Made by a program: the position numbers and the translations under genes. Source: Glutamicibacter soli (GTDB taxonomy: Bacteria > Actinomycetota > Actinomycetes > Actinomycetales > Micrococcaceae). From it: a DNA stretch of 64,000 nt. The notes below the pieces were generated by a model that saw nothing but the letters and a program-made list of their open reading frames with translations, did not search any database and was not told the origin of the DNA. Shown in pieces: positions 10,756 to 21,300 of the stretch (position 1 is its first letter; every line of letters begins with the position of its first letter). The stretch covers positions 62,001 to 126,000 of the forward strand of contig NZ_POAF01000004.1 in NCBI RefSeq assembly GCF_003309065.1, given 5' to 3'.

Positions 10756-12243
10756 TTAATGCTCCCGCTGGCTCTGCTTAATACGGTTTGTCAATTCCGT
10801 CACCTGGTTGAAGATCGCGCGTCTCTCGGCCATCAATTCACGGATTTTGCGGTCAGCGTGGATCACGGTGGTGTGGTCGCGCCCGCCAAGTTCCGCACCG
10901 ATCTTCGGCAAGGACATCTCGGTCAGTTCACGCAGCAGGTACATGGCGATCTGCCGCGCGGTGACCAGCGTGCGGGTACGCGACTTGCTGTTCAGTTCTT
11001 CAATGCTCAGCCCGAAGTACTCAGCGGTCTGCTTGATGATGGTCGAGGGCGTAATTTCCTTCGCGCCGTCGTCGCTGATCAGATCCTTGAGCACGGTTTC
11101 CGCTAGGGCCAGGTCGACCGGCTGATTGTTCAGCGACGCGAAGGCGGTGACACGGATGAGGGCGCCTTCGAGCTCGCGGATATTGGTTGAGATGCGCGAA
11201 GCAATGTATTCCATGACATCGCTGGGCGCGGATAGATTCTCCGCATCGGCCTTCTTGCGCAGAATCGCAATACGGGTTTCCAACTCAGGCGGTTGGATAT
11301 CGGTCAGCAGGCCCCACTCGAAACGCGAACGCATGCGGTCTTCGAAGCCCTGAAGTTGCTTGGGCGGAAGGTCCGACGTGATCACAACCTGCTTGTTGTG
11401 GTTGTGCAGGGCGTTGAACGTATGGAAGAACTCTTCCTGGGTGGCGTCCTTGTTTGCCAAGAACTGGATATCGTCGATCAGCAGGATGTCGACGTTGCGG
11501 TAAGTCTGCTTGAAGCTGGCGCCTTCGTCATCGCGGATGGAGTTGATGAAGTCGTTGGTGAACTCCTCTGAATTCACGTAGCGCACACGAATGCCCTTGT
11601 AGAGGTGGCGAGCGTAATGCCCAATTGCATGCAGCAGGTGGGTTTTGCCCAGTCCGGAGTCGCCGTAGATGAACAAGGGGTTGTACGCCTTGGCCGGTGC
11701 CTCGGCTACTGCGACGGCGGCAGCATGGGCGAATCGGTTCGATGAGCCGATGACAAAAGTGTCGAAAATGTACTTCGGGTTCAGACGGCCGAATTCCTGC
11801 GAGTTCGATGGGGGAGTGGGCTGCGGTGCCGGCTGCGGGCGCGGACCTGGGGCTTCAGTCACCGCTGGTGGTGTTGCCGGAGCTGTTTGAATTTCGGGCT
11901 CTTCGGCTTCCAATTCATCGGACAACGACAGATCGACGCTGACGGCGCAGCGGATATCGTCCTGGAAGACTGCCCGCAGTGCATCATCCAGCGGCTCTCG
12001 GAGCTGGGTCTGCAGCATGTCTCGGGTCAAGTCGTTGGGCACAGCGACCAGCAGGGTGGTCCCGATCAATCCTTGAGGCTTGGCCAAGGAGACGAAGGCG
12101 CGGTGGCGGGCCTTGACTCGGTCGTCGTCCTCGATCTTCCGGATTACCTGGCGCCATGAGCTACCAATGCTATTGGTTTCGTCGCTGCTCACTAAGGGCG
12201 CCCCGCTTTCCGTCGAATTAATGCAATCTTGGTCACTTAACAC
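10756..12243 (-). CDS. dnaA: chromosomal replication initiator DnaA
   Basis: The protein has 495 residues. Domain I (about 1-100) is the DnaB/partner interaction domain. A Pro- and Glu-rich linker covers about 125-160. The AAA+ domain has Walker A GDSGLGKTHLLHAIG and Walker B VDILLIDDIQFLA. The C-terminal DNA-binding domain has SRTRTLVTARQIAMYLL and the box-recognition motif GGRDHTTVIHADRKI. The start is GTG at 12243 with only a weak ribosome binding site. One-mismatch DnaA boxes upstream suggest autoregulation. Confidence 0.98.
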   Translation of the reverse strand: MLSDQDCINSTESGAPLVSSDETNSIGSSWRQVIRKIEDDDRVKARHRAFVSLAKPQGLIGTTLLVAVPNDLTRDMLQTQLREPLDDALRAVFQDDIRCAVSVDLSLSDELEAEEPEIQTAPATPPAVTEAPGPRPQPAPQPTPPSNSQEFGRLNPKYIFDTFVIGSSNRFAHAAAVAVAEAPAKAYNPLFIYGDSGLGKTHLLHAIGHYARHLYKGIRVRYVNSEEFTNDFINSIRDDEGASFKQTYRNVDILLIDDIQFLANKDATQEEFFHTFNALHNHNKQVVITSDLPPKQLQGFEDRMRSRFEWGLLTDIQPPELETRIAILRKKADAENLSAPSDVMEYIASRISTNIRELEGALIRVTAFASLNNQPVDLALAETVLKDLISDDGAKEITPSTIIKQTAEYFGLSIEELNSKSRTRTLVTARQIAMYLLRELTEMSLPKIGAELGGRDHTTVIHADRKIRELMAERRAIFNQVTELTNRIKQSQREH

Positions 12244-12710
12244 CCCATGAATGGGTGTCTAAGGTGGTGCCGAATCGGCATCACCCCCCTTGATTCTATC
12301 CGTCATCCACATGGTTATGCACAGCTCGGTGGAAAAACTCGGAGTTTTGGTTGTGGAAATCTACTTTTCCCTTGAAATCAAGCGTTTTCAAGCACAGGAT
12401 GACGTGGAAGTACGCGTTTGGATGTGAACTTTCTTTCGTTGAGTCCACCAATAATCCACAAGTTTGGGGTAGATTATTCACAGGCACTGCCCTGTTAGAT
12501 CAAACGGGGAGCTACAGGTGCGCCAATTTGACCTGTCGCGCAGTTTTTTCTATTGTTATTTAGTCCTATGCGTGCGTTTTGCGACCTGCTCAGTTTTAGA
12601 AGAGCCCGCCGAACCTCGCGTTTTTCAAAAAATAAATGTGCGCCATCAAGTTGTTATCCAGCTAGCTAGCAACGGGTAGGGCGTATCACTAAACATCTTG
12701 GAGTATCACC
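12244..12710. other. oriC: origin flank 2: dnaA-rpmH intergenic region with DnaA-box-like sites
   Basis: These 467 bp have no gene. One-mismatch DnaA boxes lie at 12303-12311 (TCATCCACA), 12315-12323 (TTATGCACA), 12452-12460 (TAATCCACA) and 12474-12482 (TTATTCACA). AT-rich DNA at about 12540-12565 and 12620-12650 could be the unwinding element. The divergent dnaA and rpmH promoters must also lie here. Strand polarity of genes switches at this point, as expected at a replication origin. Confidence 0.7.
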
Positions 12711-12848
12711 GTGAGCAAGCGGACTTTTCAGCCAAACAACCGTCGTCGTGCCAAGAAGCACGGTTTCCGCCTTCGTATGCGTACCCGTGCGGGTCGTGCC
12801 ATCCTGTCGGCACGCCGCAGCAAGGGTCGCAGCGAGCTGTCCGCATAA
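12711..12848 (+). CDS. rpmH: 50S ribosomal protein L34
   Basis: The 45-residue protein begins [19 protein letters not shown] and continues with the diagnostic [18 protein letters not shown]. It is a basic component of the large ribosomal subunit. The start is GTG at 12711. It is the first gene of the rpmH-rnpA-yidD-yidC-jag-rsmG series that runs away from the origin on the plus strand. Confidence 0.98.
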   Translation: MSKRTFQPNNRRRAKKHGFRLRMRTRAGRAILSARRSKGRSELSA

Positions 12849-12913
12849 ATTTGCGACACAGCTCTTGGCAGCGTAGTTTTCCTGGACTCGGCTAAGAGTC
12901 ACGAAGAAATCTC

Positions 12914-13264
12914 ATGTTGCCAAAGAATCAGCGACTGCGCCTAGCGCAGGACCTTACAGCCACTGTACGTTCCGGCGTCCGAAGCGGACGCCGGAACGTC
13001 GTGCTATATGCACGACCCCGGATTGATGAAGAATCGGGGGACAGGTTTGGATTCATTGTGTCCAAGGCTGTAGGTATTGCCGTTAAAAGGAACCTTGCCA
13101 AGCGGAGAATGCGCGAAATAGCCCATGAGCTTCGGCGTGCGGATGGAAATCTGGACATCGTCGTACGTGCGCTCCCTGGAGCTGCAGAAATCTCCTGGGA
13201 CGAACTCCATTCGCAGGTTTCCTCGGCATTTGCCTCGGCAGTTCGAAAGACCGAGGCACGCTGA
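12914..13264 (+). CDS. rnpA: ribonuclease P protein component
   Basis: The protein has 116 residues. It is the basic cofactor of RNase P, which cuts the 5' leader from pre-tRNAs. The family signature is [20 protein letters not shown] followed by RMREI, matching the conserved RNR motif region. It lies 65 bp after rpmH and its stop codon overlaps the yidD start by 1 bp (TGATG), implying translational coupling. Confidence 0.97.
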   Translation: MLPKNQRLRLAQDLTATVRSGVRSGRRNVVLYARPRIDEESGDRFGFIVSKAVGIAVKRNLAKRRMREIAHELRRADGNLDIVVRALPGAAEISWDELHSQVSSAFASAVRKTEAR

Positions 13265-13641
13265 TGCGCAAAGATTCAGCACCCCGCACAGGAGTGTTGT
13301 GGTTCGTCATCGACATTCCACGCAATATCCTGATCGGCTTGCTCAAGATCTACCGAAAAATCATTTCGCCGTTGTACGGCGATGTGTGCAGATATTTCCC
13401 CAGCTGTTCTGCCTATGGGCTCGAAGCAGTCACCCAGCACGGCGTCGTTAAAGGTGTCGGGCTAACCGCATGGCGGATCCTCCGGTGCAATCCGTGGTCC
13501 CACGGAGGCGTCGACCACGTTCCTGAGGGACCGAGGATTTGGCCAGAAGGTAAACTGCCGAGGATCATAGTTTTGAATCATCCTGTGATTCCCGACGATG
13601 AAGACGCCGCGGATAGCGGCCGCAAGGAGCGCGACCTCTGA
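13264..13641 (+). CDS. yidD: membrane protein insertion efficiency factor YidD
   Basis: The 125-residue protein has the YidD core: [20 protein letters not shown], then [16 protein letters not shown] and [18 protein letters not shown]. These contain the conserved cysteines and the RCNPW motif. It is a peripheral inner-membrane protein that assists YidC. The C-terminal extension of about 35 residues ([18 protein letters not shown]) is longer and more acidic than in minimal YidD. It is coupled by 1-bp overlaps to rnpA and yidC. Confidence 0.95.
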   Translation: MRKDSAPRTGVLWFVIDIPRNILIGLLKIYRKIISPLYGDVCRYFPSCSAYGLEAVTQHGVVKGVGLTAWRILRCNPWSHGGVDHVPEGPRIWPEGKLPRIIVLNHPVIPDDEDAADSGRKERDL

Positions 13642-14606
13642 TGAACAACTTCCTAGACACGATATTGACTCCGTTTACGTATGCGGTGTCTTGGGTTCTG
13701 TGGGCTTTCCACGAACTGTTCACGCTCATCGGCATGAATCCCGACTCGGGTGTCACCTGGACTCTGTCCATCATCTTCCTCGTGCTGCTGATCCGTACCC
13801 TGCTGATTCCGGTATTCGTCAAGCAGATCAAGTCGCAGCGCGCTATGCAGGCCCTGCAGCCGGATTTGAAGAAGCTGCAGGCAAAATACAAGGGCAAGAC
13901 CGACCAGATGTCGCGTCAGGCCATGGTGCAGGAGCAGCAGGCGCTGTTCAAGAAGCACAAGACCAACCCGCTGTCTTCCTGCCTCCCGCTACTGATCCAG
14001 ATGCCGTTCTTCTTCGCGCTGTTCCGCGTGCTGAACAACGCCTCCCATGCAAGCGAGTCCGGACAGTCCGTCGGCGCCCTGTCGGTTGAGAATATCCGCA
14101 GCTTCGACGCAGCAACCATCTTCGGCGCGCCACTGTCCGAGACGTTCTTGGGCACCTTCAACTCCGGCGACACCAACTGGGCCGTCGTTATCGTCGCCGT
14201 GATCATGATCCTTGCCATGATCGCTTCCCAGTTCTTCACCCAGCGCCAGCTGATGACCAAGAACATGAGCGCAGAAGCCCTGCAGGGCCCGTTCATGCAG
14301 CAGCAGAAGATGATGCTGTACATCCTGCCACTGGTCTTCGGCATCGGCGGCATCAACTTCCCAATCGGTGTGCTGATCTACTGGACCGCCACCAACCTGT
14401 GGACCCTCGGCCAGCAGTACTGGGTCATCCACAACAACCCGACTCCGGGTTCCGAGGCAGAGCGTGAGCTCAACGCCCGACGCGCCGCCAAGGGCCTGCC
14501 ACCAGTTGGCCAGAAGAAGAACGCAGAAGCTGAGCAGCCCGTCATCGAGCAGCCTAAGGGCCAGCGCGAGCAGCCGCAGCGTAAGAACCGCCGGAAGAAG
14601 AAATAG
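13641..14606 (+). CDS. yidC: membrane protein insertase YidC/Oxa1
   Basis: The protein has 321 residues, a Gram-positive-type YidC without the large proteobacterial periplasmic domain. Hydrophobic segments occur near residues 10-35, 37-60 (TWTLSIIFLVLLIRTLLIPV), 110-135 (CLPLLIQMPFFFALFRVL), 180-200 and 215-260. The cytoplasmic hairpin holds the conserved Arg of LLIRTLLIP and QALQPDLKKLQAKYKG. The C-terminal tail from about 285 is strongly basic and ends RKNRRKKK, suiting ribosome contact. Confidence 0.96.
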   Translation: MNNFLDTILTPFTYAVSWVLWAFHELFTLIGMNPDSGVTWTLSIIFLVLLIRTLLIPVFVKQIKSQRAMQALQPDLKKLQAKYKGKTDQMSRQAMVQEQQALFKKHKTNPLSSCLPLLIQMPFFFALFRVLNNASHASESGQSVGALSVENIRSFDAATIFGAPLSETFLGTFNSGDTNWAVVIVAVIMILAMIASQFFTQRQLMTKNMSAEALQGPFMQQQKMMLYILPLVFGIGGINFPIGVLIYWTATNLWTLGQQYWVIHNNPTPGSEAERELNARRAAKGLPPVGQKKNAEAEQPVIEQPKGQREQPQRKNRRKKK

Positions 14607-14608
14607 CC

Positions 14609-15136
14609 ATGACTGCAGCCGAAAACATTGAAGTGAACGATCTGGAAAACCAGGTCGATTCCGAACAGGAAGTTCTGGACGAGGGCGACGTCGCCGCCGA
14701 CTACCTTGAGGAGCTCCTGGATATCGCGGACCTCGATGGCGACATCGACATCGAAATCCGCGGTGGCCGCACGTACATCTCGATCGTGACTGAGGAAGAA
14801 GGCGCCGATCTGAGCAGCCTTGTCGGCAAGGATGGCGAAGTCCTGGACGCACTTCAGGAACTTACCCGCCTGGCTGTCCTAAACGCTACCGGAGAGCGTT
14901 CGCGGCTGGTTCTGGACATCGCCGGTTACCGTTCGGATCGAGCCGAGCAGTTGCATGCCATCGCCGACGAAGCGATTCACAAGGCCCGAGAGACCGGTGA
15001 GGACGTCCACCTGCAGCCGATGAGCGCCTATGAGCGCAAGCTGGTCCACGACGTCATTGCCGACGCTGGACTGCACTCCGAATCCGAGGGTGAGTCGGGC
15101 CGCCGGCACATCGTTGTGTCAATGCTGGACAACTAA
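14609..15136 (+). CDS. jag: Jag/KhpB-type KH-R3H RNA-binding protein
   Basis: The 175-residue protein has an acidic N terminus and then a Jag-type KH domain (VGKDGEVLDALQELTRLAVL, near residues 72-91). The R3H domain follows, with MSAYERKLVHDVIAD near residues 137-151. It starts 2 bp after yidC. The family (SpoIIIJ-associated Jag, KhpB) binds RNA and affects cell elongation and division in firmicutes. The role here is inferred from that. Confidence 0.93.
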   Translation: MTAAENIEVNDLENQVDSEQEVLDEGDVAADYLEELLDIADLDGDIDIEIRGGRTYISIVTEEEGADLSSLVGKDGEVLDALQELTRLAVLNATGERSRLVLDIAGYRSDRAEQLHAIADEAIHKARETGEDVHLQPMSAYERKLVHDVIADAGLHSESEGESGRRHIVVSMLDN

Positions 15137-15181
15137 TCCGCGCCGGCCGAAAGCGTACGTGAACAACCAAAGGACCATGCA

Positions 15182-15823
15182 ATGACTGAGGACCTCAGCC
15201 TCAACCCAGAAGAGACGCTCGCCGCCGAAAAGATCTTCGGGGACCGTCTTGATCTTGCCAAGCGCTATGTAGAGCATCTGGCTACCTCCGGCATCGAGCG
15301 CGGCCTGCTCGGCCCGCGTGAGGTGCCCCGCCTTTGGTCCCGTCACGTACTCAACTGCGCGGTCATCGAGTCGGTCATGGAGAAGGACGCCGAGGTAGCC
15401 GATGTGGGCTCCGGTGCCGGCCTGCCAGGGCTCTGCTTGGCCATCGCCCGCCCGGACCTGAACCTGACGCTGATCGAGCCCCTGGAGCGCCGCTGCATCT
15501 GGCTTTCCGAAGTCATCGATGACTTGGGCCTGACCAACGTCACCGTCATGCGTGGCCGCGCCGAGCAGATGGTAGACGTCGTCAATGCCCGGTACGTGAC
15601 CGCACGCGCTGTCTCGGCGCTGACTAATCTTGCCGGACTGACGATTCCATTGCTGCACGGTGAGGGCGAGCTCATCGCCATCAAGGGCCGCTCTGCCGCC
15701 GAGGAAATCGACAAGGCTTCGAAGGCCATCCGCAAGCTGGGCGGTAAGGAAACCGAAGTTATGGTGATCGGGGAAGGACTCCTCGCCGAACCTACTACGG
15801 TGGTTCGTATCAAGGTTGGCTAG
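15182..15823 (+). CDS. rsmG: 16S rRNA (guanine527-N7)-methyltransferase
   Basis: The 213-residue SAM-dependent methyltransferase modifies G527 of 16S rRNA. It has the family motifs RHVLNCAVIESVM, the SAM-binding VADVGSGAGLPGLCLAIARP, LIEPLERRCIWLSEV, and TARAVSALTNLAGL followed by IAIKGRSAAEEI. It is the last gene of the rpmH series, and the parA leader with a parS site follows. Confidence 0.97.
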   Translation: MTEDLSLNPEETLAAEKIFGDRLDLAKRYVEHLATSGIERGLLGPREVPRLWSRHVLNCAVIESVMEKDAEVADVGSGAGLPGLCLAIARPDLNLTLIEPLERRCIWLSEVIDDLGLTNVTVMRGRAEQMVDVVNARYVTARAVSALTNLAGLTIPLLHGEGELIAIKGRSAAEEIDKASKAIRKLGGKETEVMVIGEGLLAEPTTVVRIKVG

Positions 15824-15926
15824 TCCAACGAGTTAGGCTTGAAACAGCTCTAGGTGCGCCAGACGCGGTTATGTTGAAGGCATTCGACATAAAAAGCTGA
15901 TTGCAAACTTAAAGACTTGTTTTGAA

Positions 15927-15942
15927 TGTTTCACGTGAAACA
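15927..15942. other. parS: parS site 1
   Basis: Perfect 16-bp palindrome TGTTTCACGTGAAACA, the canonical ParB-binding centromere sequence, in the rsmG-parA intergenic region. Confidence 0.95.
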
Positions 15943-15998
15943 TTGTCGATGACAGTCAGAAAGTGCGACTGCATCATTCCATGAGGAGGAGTTTAACC

Positions 15999-16928
15999 TT
16001 GTCTAAGACCAAGGATTCGTCGAGCAGCGCTTTTGACTTCAACGACTCTTCCTCGCCGTTAGCTAGCCAGCTGGCGAGCGAACATCGTCGACGCGAAGCT
16101 TTGGAGGCCCGTAAGGTGCCCAAGCCTGACAAGACCCGATACTTCACTATCTCAAACCAAAAAGGTGGCGTAGGAAAGACAACTACGACCGTCAACTTGG
16201 CTGCTGCATTGGCCAAGGGAGGTTTGAATGTCCTGGTGATCGACATCGATCCGCAGGGCAACGCCTCGACCGCGCTGGGCATTGAGCACCACGCCGAGGT
16301 AGACAGCATCTACGACGTTCTGATTAACGACGTACCGCTGGCAGATGTGGTAGCTACTTGCCCTGATCTGCCTTCGCTTCAGGTTGCGCCCGCTACCATC
16401 CACCTGGCAGGCGCAGAAATCGAGCTCGTTTCCCTCGTAGCCCGCGAACAGCGTCTGCAACGCGCATTAGACGACTACGCGCGTACCCGACAGCGCTTGG
16501 GACAGCCGCGTCTGGACTACGTGTTCATCGACTGCCCGCCGAGCCTCGGACTGCTGACAGTCAATGCTTTCGTTGCAGCACGCGAGGTCCTGATCCCGAT
16601 CCAGTGCGAGTACTACGCCCTGGAAGGCCTGAGCCAGTTGCTGAAGAACATCGAGATGATTCAGAAACACCTGAACTCCCGACTGACAGTATCAACCATC
16701 TTGCTGACCATGTACGACGGACGAACCAACCTGGCCGCTCAAGTTGCTAACGAAGTTCGCGAGCATTTCCCCGAGCAGGTGCTCCAGGCCGTGATTCCTC
16801 GTTCAGTTCGAATTTCCGAGGCGCCAAGCTACCAGCAGACCGTGATCACATACGATCCGAACTCCACAGGAGCTCTTTCGTACTCGGAGGCAGCACAGGA
16901 AATAGCTGACCGTGGAGTCAAAGCCTAG
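15999..16928 (+). CDS. parA: chromosome partitioning ATPase ParA
   Basis: I place the start at TTG 15999, 8 bp after GGAGGA, giving 309 residues; an upstream in-frame GTG at 15963 lacks a ribosome binding site. A polar N-terminal tail of about 48 residues precedes the deviant Walker A SNQKGGVGKTTTTVNLAAAL. Then come DIDPQGNAST and Walker B VFIDCPPSLGLLTVNAF, and near the end EAPSYQQTVITYDP. It is a Walker-type ATPase that moves ParB-parS complexes of the origin region. It lies upstream of parB in the same orientation. Confidence 0.97.
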   Translation: MSKTKDSSSSAFDFNDSSSPLASQLASEHRRREALEARKVPKPDKTRYFTISNQKGGVGKTTTTVNLAAALAKGGLNVLVIDIDPQGNASTALGIEHHAEVDSIYDVLINDVPLADVVATCPDLPSLQVAPATIHLAGAEIELVSLVAREQRLQRALDDYARTRQRLGQPRLDYVFIDCPPSLGLLTVNAFVAAREVLIPIQCEYYALEGLSQLLKNIEMIQKHLNSRLTVSTILLTMYDGRTNLAAQVANEVREHFPEQVLQAVIPRSVRISEAPSYQQTVITYDPNSTGALSYSEAAQEIADRGVKA

Positions 16929-17115
16929 CTCGAAGCATTTCAGCAACGAAGAGAAGGAAAACTTCTTCTTTTGGTTGTTTAAGGCGGATTATTTGTACCA
17001 AATTCCGGAAGTGATGGAAACACCCGGATTACTAGTGCAACGCGTCCCAACTCCTATCGCAGGTAACAGTAGACTAGTCGTGGGCTGAGATTCTGGACGA
17101 AAGGGCGTGCATCAA

Positions 17116-18264
17116 ATGGCCGAGAAGAAACGTGGCTTGGGCAGGGGACTAGGTGCGCTGATTTCCAGCTCGCCAGCAGCGACGGCTCCAGAAGAAAAAA
17201 CGGATGTTTCACGTGAAACAACGTCGCCGGAAACGACCCCTCCGCCGTCTAAAGCCAAACCAGCTCGCCCCGTAGACATGTTCTTCGAACCGGGGAGAAA
17301 ATCCTCCTCTCCGGCGTCTACAAGCACTCCATCGCGTTCCGGCAAGAAGGCGCGAGCAACTATGCCGGGACTCACTTCCACGGTTGCGTCGACCAAGCCG
17401 AAGCCCGCGGAACCCATTGTCGAGGTTGAAACTGACGGGCTCGTCGATGTTCCTGGAGCACAGTTCGCCGAGCTTGACGTCAAGCTTATCCATCCGAACC
17501 GCAAGCAGCCGCGTACCAATTTCGACCAAGAACATATGGATGAGCTCATCCACTCGATCCGCGAAATCGGTCTCTTGCAACCTATCGTCGTGCGTCCGTC
17601 TCGTGAAAAGAACGACGCACCATATGAGCTGGTTATGGGTGAACGCCGTTGGCGGGCAACCCAGGAAGCAGGACTTTCGACAATTCCTGCGATCATTCGG
17701 GATACGCAAGATACGGATCTCCTGCGCGACGCACTTTTGGAGAACTTGCATCGTTCGCAACTCAACCCCTTGGAAGAAGCGGCTGCATACGCACAGCTAC
17801 TTGAAGAGTTCAATTGCACTCAAGAAGTGCTTTCGGATCGAATCGGGCGCTCTCGATCGCAGATTTCCAATACGATCCGCCTCATGAAGCTACCGGCACT
17901 GGTGCAGCGTCGTGTTGCCGCCGGTGTGCTTTCTGCAGGTCATGCCCGCGCTCTTCTTGGGCTTTCCAATAACGAGGCGATTGAGCAGCTCGCCCAGCGC
18001 ATTATTAACGAAGGCCTGTCTGTGCGCGCCACCGAAGAAGCAGTTGCCCTGAGCGATGACAAGCCAAAACCTAAGGGGCGGAAGGTACGCGAGGCGCAGC
18101 GGAATGAGAGGCTCGACTTTATCGCGACATCACTTGCAGACAGGCTCGATACAAACGTCAAGATCCAGCTGGGCAGTCGCAAAGGCAAGGTCAGTATCGA
18201 ATTCGCCTCTGTCGAAGATTTGAATCGAATCATGGAAGTTCTCGATCCGAATATGAAATCCTAA
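17116..18264 (+). CDS. parB: chromosome partitioning protein ParB
   Basis: The start at ATG 17116 (MAEKKRGLGRGLGALISSS) is preferred over GTG 17107 because GAAAGGG then stands 10 bp away. The protein has 382 residues. The N-terminal GLGRGLGAL is the ParA-interaction motif. A long Pro/Ser/Lys linker spans about 20-115. The CTPase/ParB core has ELVMGERRWRATQEAG, and the helix-turn-helix has SDRIGRSRSQISNTIRLMKL. The C-terminal dimerisation domain ends the protein. The linker codons contain a perfect parS site. Confidence 0.97.
   Translation: MAEKKRGLGRGLGALISSSPAATAPEEKTDVSRETTSPETTPPPSKAKPARPVDMFFEPGRKSSSPASTSTPSRSGKKARATMPGLTSTVASTKPKPAEPIVEVETDGLVDVPGAQFAELDVKLIHPNRKQPRTNFDQEHMDELIHSIREIGLLQPIVVRPSREKNDAPYELVMGERRWRATQEAGLSTIPAIIRDTQDTDLLRDALLENLHRSQLNPLEEAAAYAQLLEEFNCTQEVLSDRIGRSRSQISNTIRLMKLPALVQRRVAAGVLSAGHARALLGLSNNEAIEQLAQRIINEGLSVRATEEAVALSDDKPKPKGRKVREAQRNERLDFIATSLADRLDTNVKIQLGSRKGKVSIEFASVEDLNRIMEVLDPNMKS
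17205..17220. other. parS: parS site 2, inside the parB coding sequence
   Basis: Perfect TGTTTCACGTGAAACA. It encodes part of the linker of ParB (DVSRET). Confidence 0.95.
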
Positions 18265-18287
18265 TAGTCCCATCCCTTCAGGGTGCA

Positions 18288-18303
18288 TGTTTCACGTGAA
18301 ACA
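18288..18303. other. parS: parS site 3
   Basis: Perfect 16-bp parS, 24 bp after the parB stop codon. It is extended by flanking GGGTGCA/TGCACCC into a 30-bp palindrome that could also act as a terminator stem. Confidence 0.95.
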
Positions 18304-18341
18304 TGCACCCTGCTTGCCTTAACTGCGTTTCGCACGAGCCG

Positions 18342-18357
18342 TGTTTCACGTGAAACA
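18342..18357. other. parS: parS site 4
   Basis: Perfect 16-bp parS, 54 bp beyond site 3. Confidence 0.95.
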
Positions 18358-21300
18358 CCTCTCGACTTGTCGAAGGGACTGATTTGGGGAGACGAGACGA
18401 TGGACGATTGATTTGAAATTCCTGCTTCAACACCCGGATCGATAAGAAAATGCACTACAAAACCAGGACTCAAGAGGACGCATTGCCAAGGTATCTGGGA
18501 ACGCTTCCTTTGACCTTCGGAGCAGTGGACATGATGGACCGGAACCGACCCTGGTAGTTGCTACAGCGGACAATGCAATTGTCACACGCAAAACTCCGGA
18601 TACTGCGGTCACAACAATCCTATTGGCCAATAGACCGCTTGGGCAATAATGCTGATCCTGAAGCTGAGGTATCGGGCGCAGTCCGGGGCTACTTGTTTCC
18701 ATTGTTGATGGCTAGTGCGAACGTTATGTCATTACCCAGTTTGTTTCCGGAGACCAATCCGGCGAATCGGTCCGCACCCACGACTCGGATAGCTCGAAGA
18801 GCATGATCTTGCGAATGGTGTACTGCATTGGGGGATACCTGCGAACATGGCCACGAATAATTCTTAGATGCTGCCAAGGGCAAACAGCATCACCATAGAG
18901 TCGAACATGCTTCTCGTGCCGAGCCTGATTCACTGCACCTGTCCGAATCTGTCCTAACTATCGGAGCGGCGATGCGGGCACGTTCAGTGTCGATGGTGCA
19001 GGACTTTTTCCTTGGGGCGCTTAGTTGCATGGACTATGCTTGAGGCCTGCCATCCGGACCGAAACAGATGCTGTTCCTCGCACTGGATTTTCCGTCAAAC
19101 ATCAGTCCGCAGCGGGGGAATCGAAGAGCGCACTGTAGCTGGCAACAAAGTCTGTGGATCAACAACAGAGTCCTTGGATGAAGTCCCAACTGCCATTGGA
19201 GCGCCGGCCCGCATGAAAGATATTTAGCTCGGATCAGCCAAGGGAGAGTGGCTACGGTTGGCTCGTCGATTGACCAGAGCGATAAATCTGGGAATTACAG
19301 CGTCACTGGCAATGAATGTGGGTGCCCGGACCAATCTTTCACCTATGGCACCGTTGCCATGTAGTGAAGCTCGGATAAGTTGCTGCCAAGATCGTCCCTG
19401 CTGGCCGCTAGAACCGTACACAGCGCCTCTCAGGCCCGCTATATGGCTCTACCCCGCCCCTGAGGCGATCCATGGGCTCTCAGAGGCCTCCTGAGGCGCG
19501 CAGCATGGTGTCGCCGCCCTTATACGTCGCCGCCGGCGTTGTCGCTCAGCTGGAAGGCGCTAGGGGATCGTCTGATTCAATCAATTCTGGTTATCGCTGA
19601 CGCTGTTCCAATTCACCACTAAGATGGCGCAGAACTGACTACGGAGATTCTTGGGACCGTGCCGAATATTCGACTCTTCGAGAACCACCTGCCGGATGCC
19701 GCATTATACTCTTCCAGCGCCGCCATGCAAAAATTCCTCCCCGCCTTGCAACTGGATGTGTGGTGGAAGAAGCCGTTGCCAATGCCATAAAAGAACAAAG
19801 CGAAGCGAATACTCCAGCTTCAGGTCGAGGGGCTCCCGGGACGCCACATCGTGTCGGCTCGCGGTGTCCGGCAATAGTGCCGCCGAAGTCCTGAATGCGG
19901 CCAATGTTGCCTCAAGCGGCTGGGACGAGTGGAAGGAGCTGACAGGGAGAATGGTGTACCGACAGTTCTTATTCCTTGGCCGCAACGAGCACAAGAGCGT
20001 GTTTACGTAACTGGATTAGCGCACACTCCACAAAGAAGTCGGCCAGGTTGACGCCAACTTGGAAATCCTGCCCCCGAAGAAACGGGCAAAGTCGGGGCAC
20101 CCGGTGCGGCATTCCAGACGGGGCATCGAACTGGCGGGATGCGTTCTCGGTGCCGCCTGCCGGCGCGGTGACCTGGCAGGCGGCACTGAATTGGAATAGC
20201 GGTGGCTCCTAAACCTCCGATTATTCACCCTGCTTTGGGCTGCCCAGTTTCATGTTCAATTCGACGCAATCGGGCCACGGATGAAGATCAAATTGGCATC
20301 AACACAAGCAGAAATTCTAGCTGCACAACCACAACGGTCAATTTCTAGATGAGTAGAGTCTTCTGGATTCTTCCCGGAGGATAGGTCCCTACAGTGAACT
20401 ACGAAGCTAGCGTCGACGCAGTAGAGAGACTGGTCCTCTCGGCCATGAGTACGTCTCCAAAACTCTCCCCGGCTAGAGGCAACCTATTCGCTGGAAACGT
20501 TCGTCCTGGATGCAGAGAAGGTCAGCCTGATCGGGTATTGATGCAACTACGACACGGGTGAACACGATCTTCAAAGTGAATCACCTACAGCAGCATCTGC
20601 CGTACTTGGTGTGTACAACACCGTGCGTAGCGGCGTTGCTCCTACATATTGAAGGAAGTTCAGGAGGAATATACCGGCAGAAGGGGGAGTAGTCTGGCAC
20701 GATCACCTCGACGCATTCTGCACCTCATACAATTACCCGACGGGGTAATTGCAAGCGTCATCAAGCACCGCCAGCTGCTCAACGTATGCAATCTCTCGTC
20801 CGCGCCAGCGGGATCCTTTCCCACGCACGCTGGTAGTAGAGCCTGCGCCATGTTCAATTCCTGAGCAGCCAAGCGTTGCGGTGCACATCCGTAGAGACTG
20901 CTGAAGCAAAGGACCTCCAGAAGTTCATCTGTGTATTTTCGGGGTTGGATTCCTATCCGTGAACACCAAATAATCTGGTATTAACAGAACCAAGAGCTCT
21001 GATAGATTGCGATGTGTAATTCAAGGACGTCCTTTTGCTAATTTAATGCTTTTGGTCTATCAGGTGTGTTGCGATGCGCTGTATGTCGGATTTCCGCGTG
21101 CAACTTTGCCACTTCGCGAATCCGTCGATAGAGGATTACCTCTGCCCTGAAGATGGCGTTGATGCTTGCGATAGTGGCCCCGAAGAATGGAAATGATGTG
21201 CATCTTCCATTGAGCCGGAAGCATGAACGCATATTGGTTGCCACCCGATGAATGATGCCCCACCGAAGGAAATTGATTCTTCAGTTGCTGAAGGGAAACG

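Noticed and set aside
20394-20564. A frame of about 56 codons with GGAGG upstream in the gene desert
   Set aside because: Isolated, no motif, and similar chance frames occur throughout this region.
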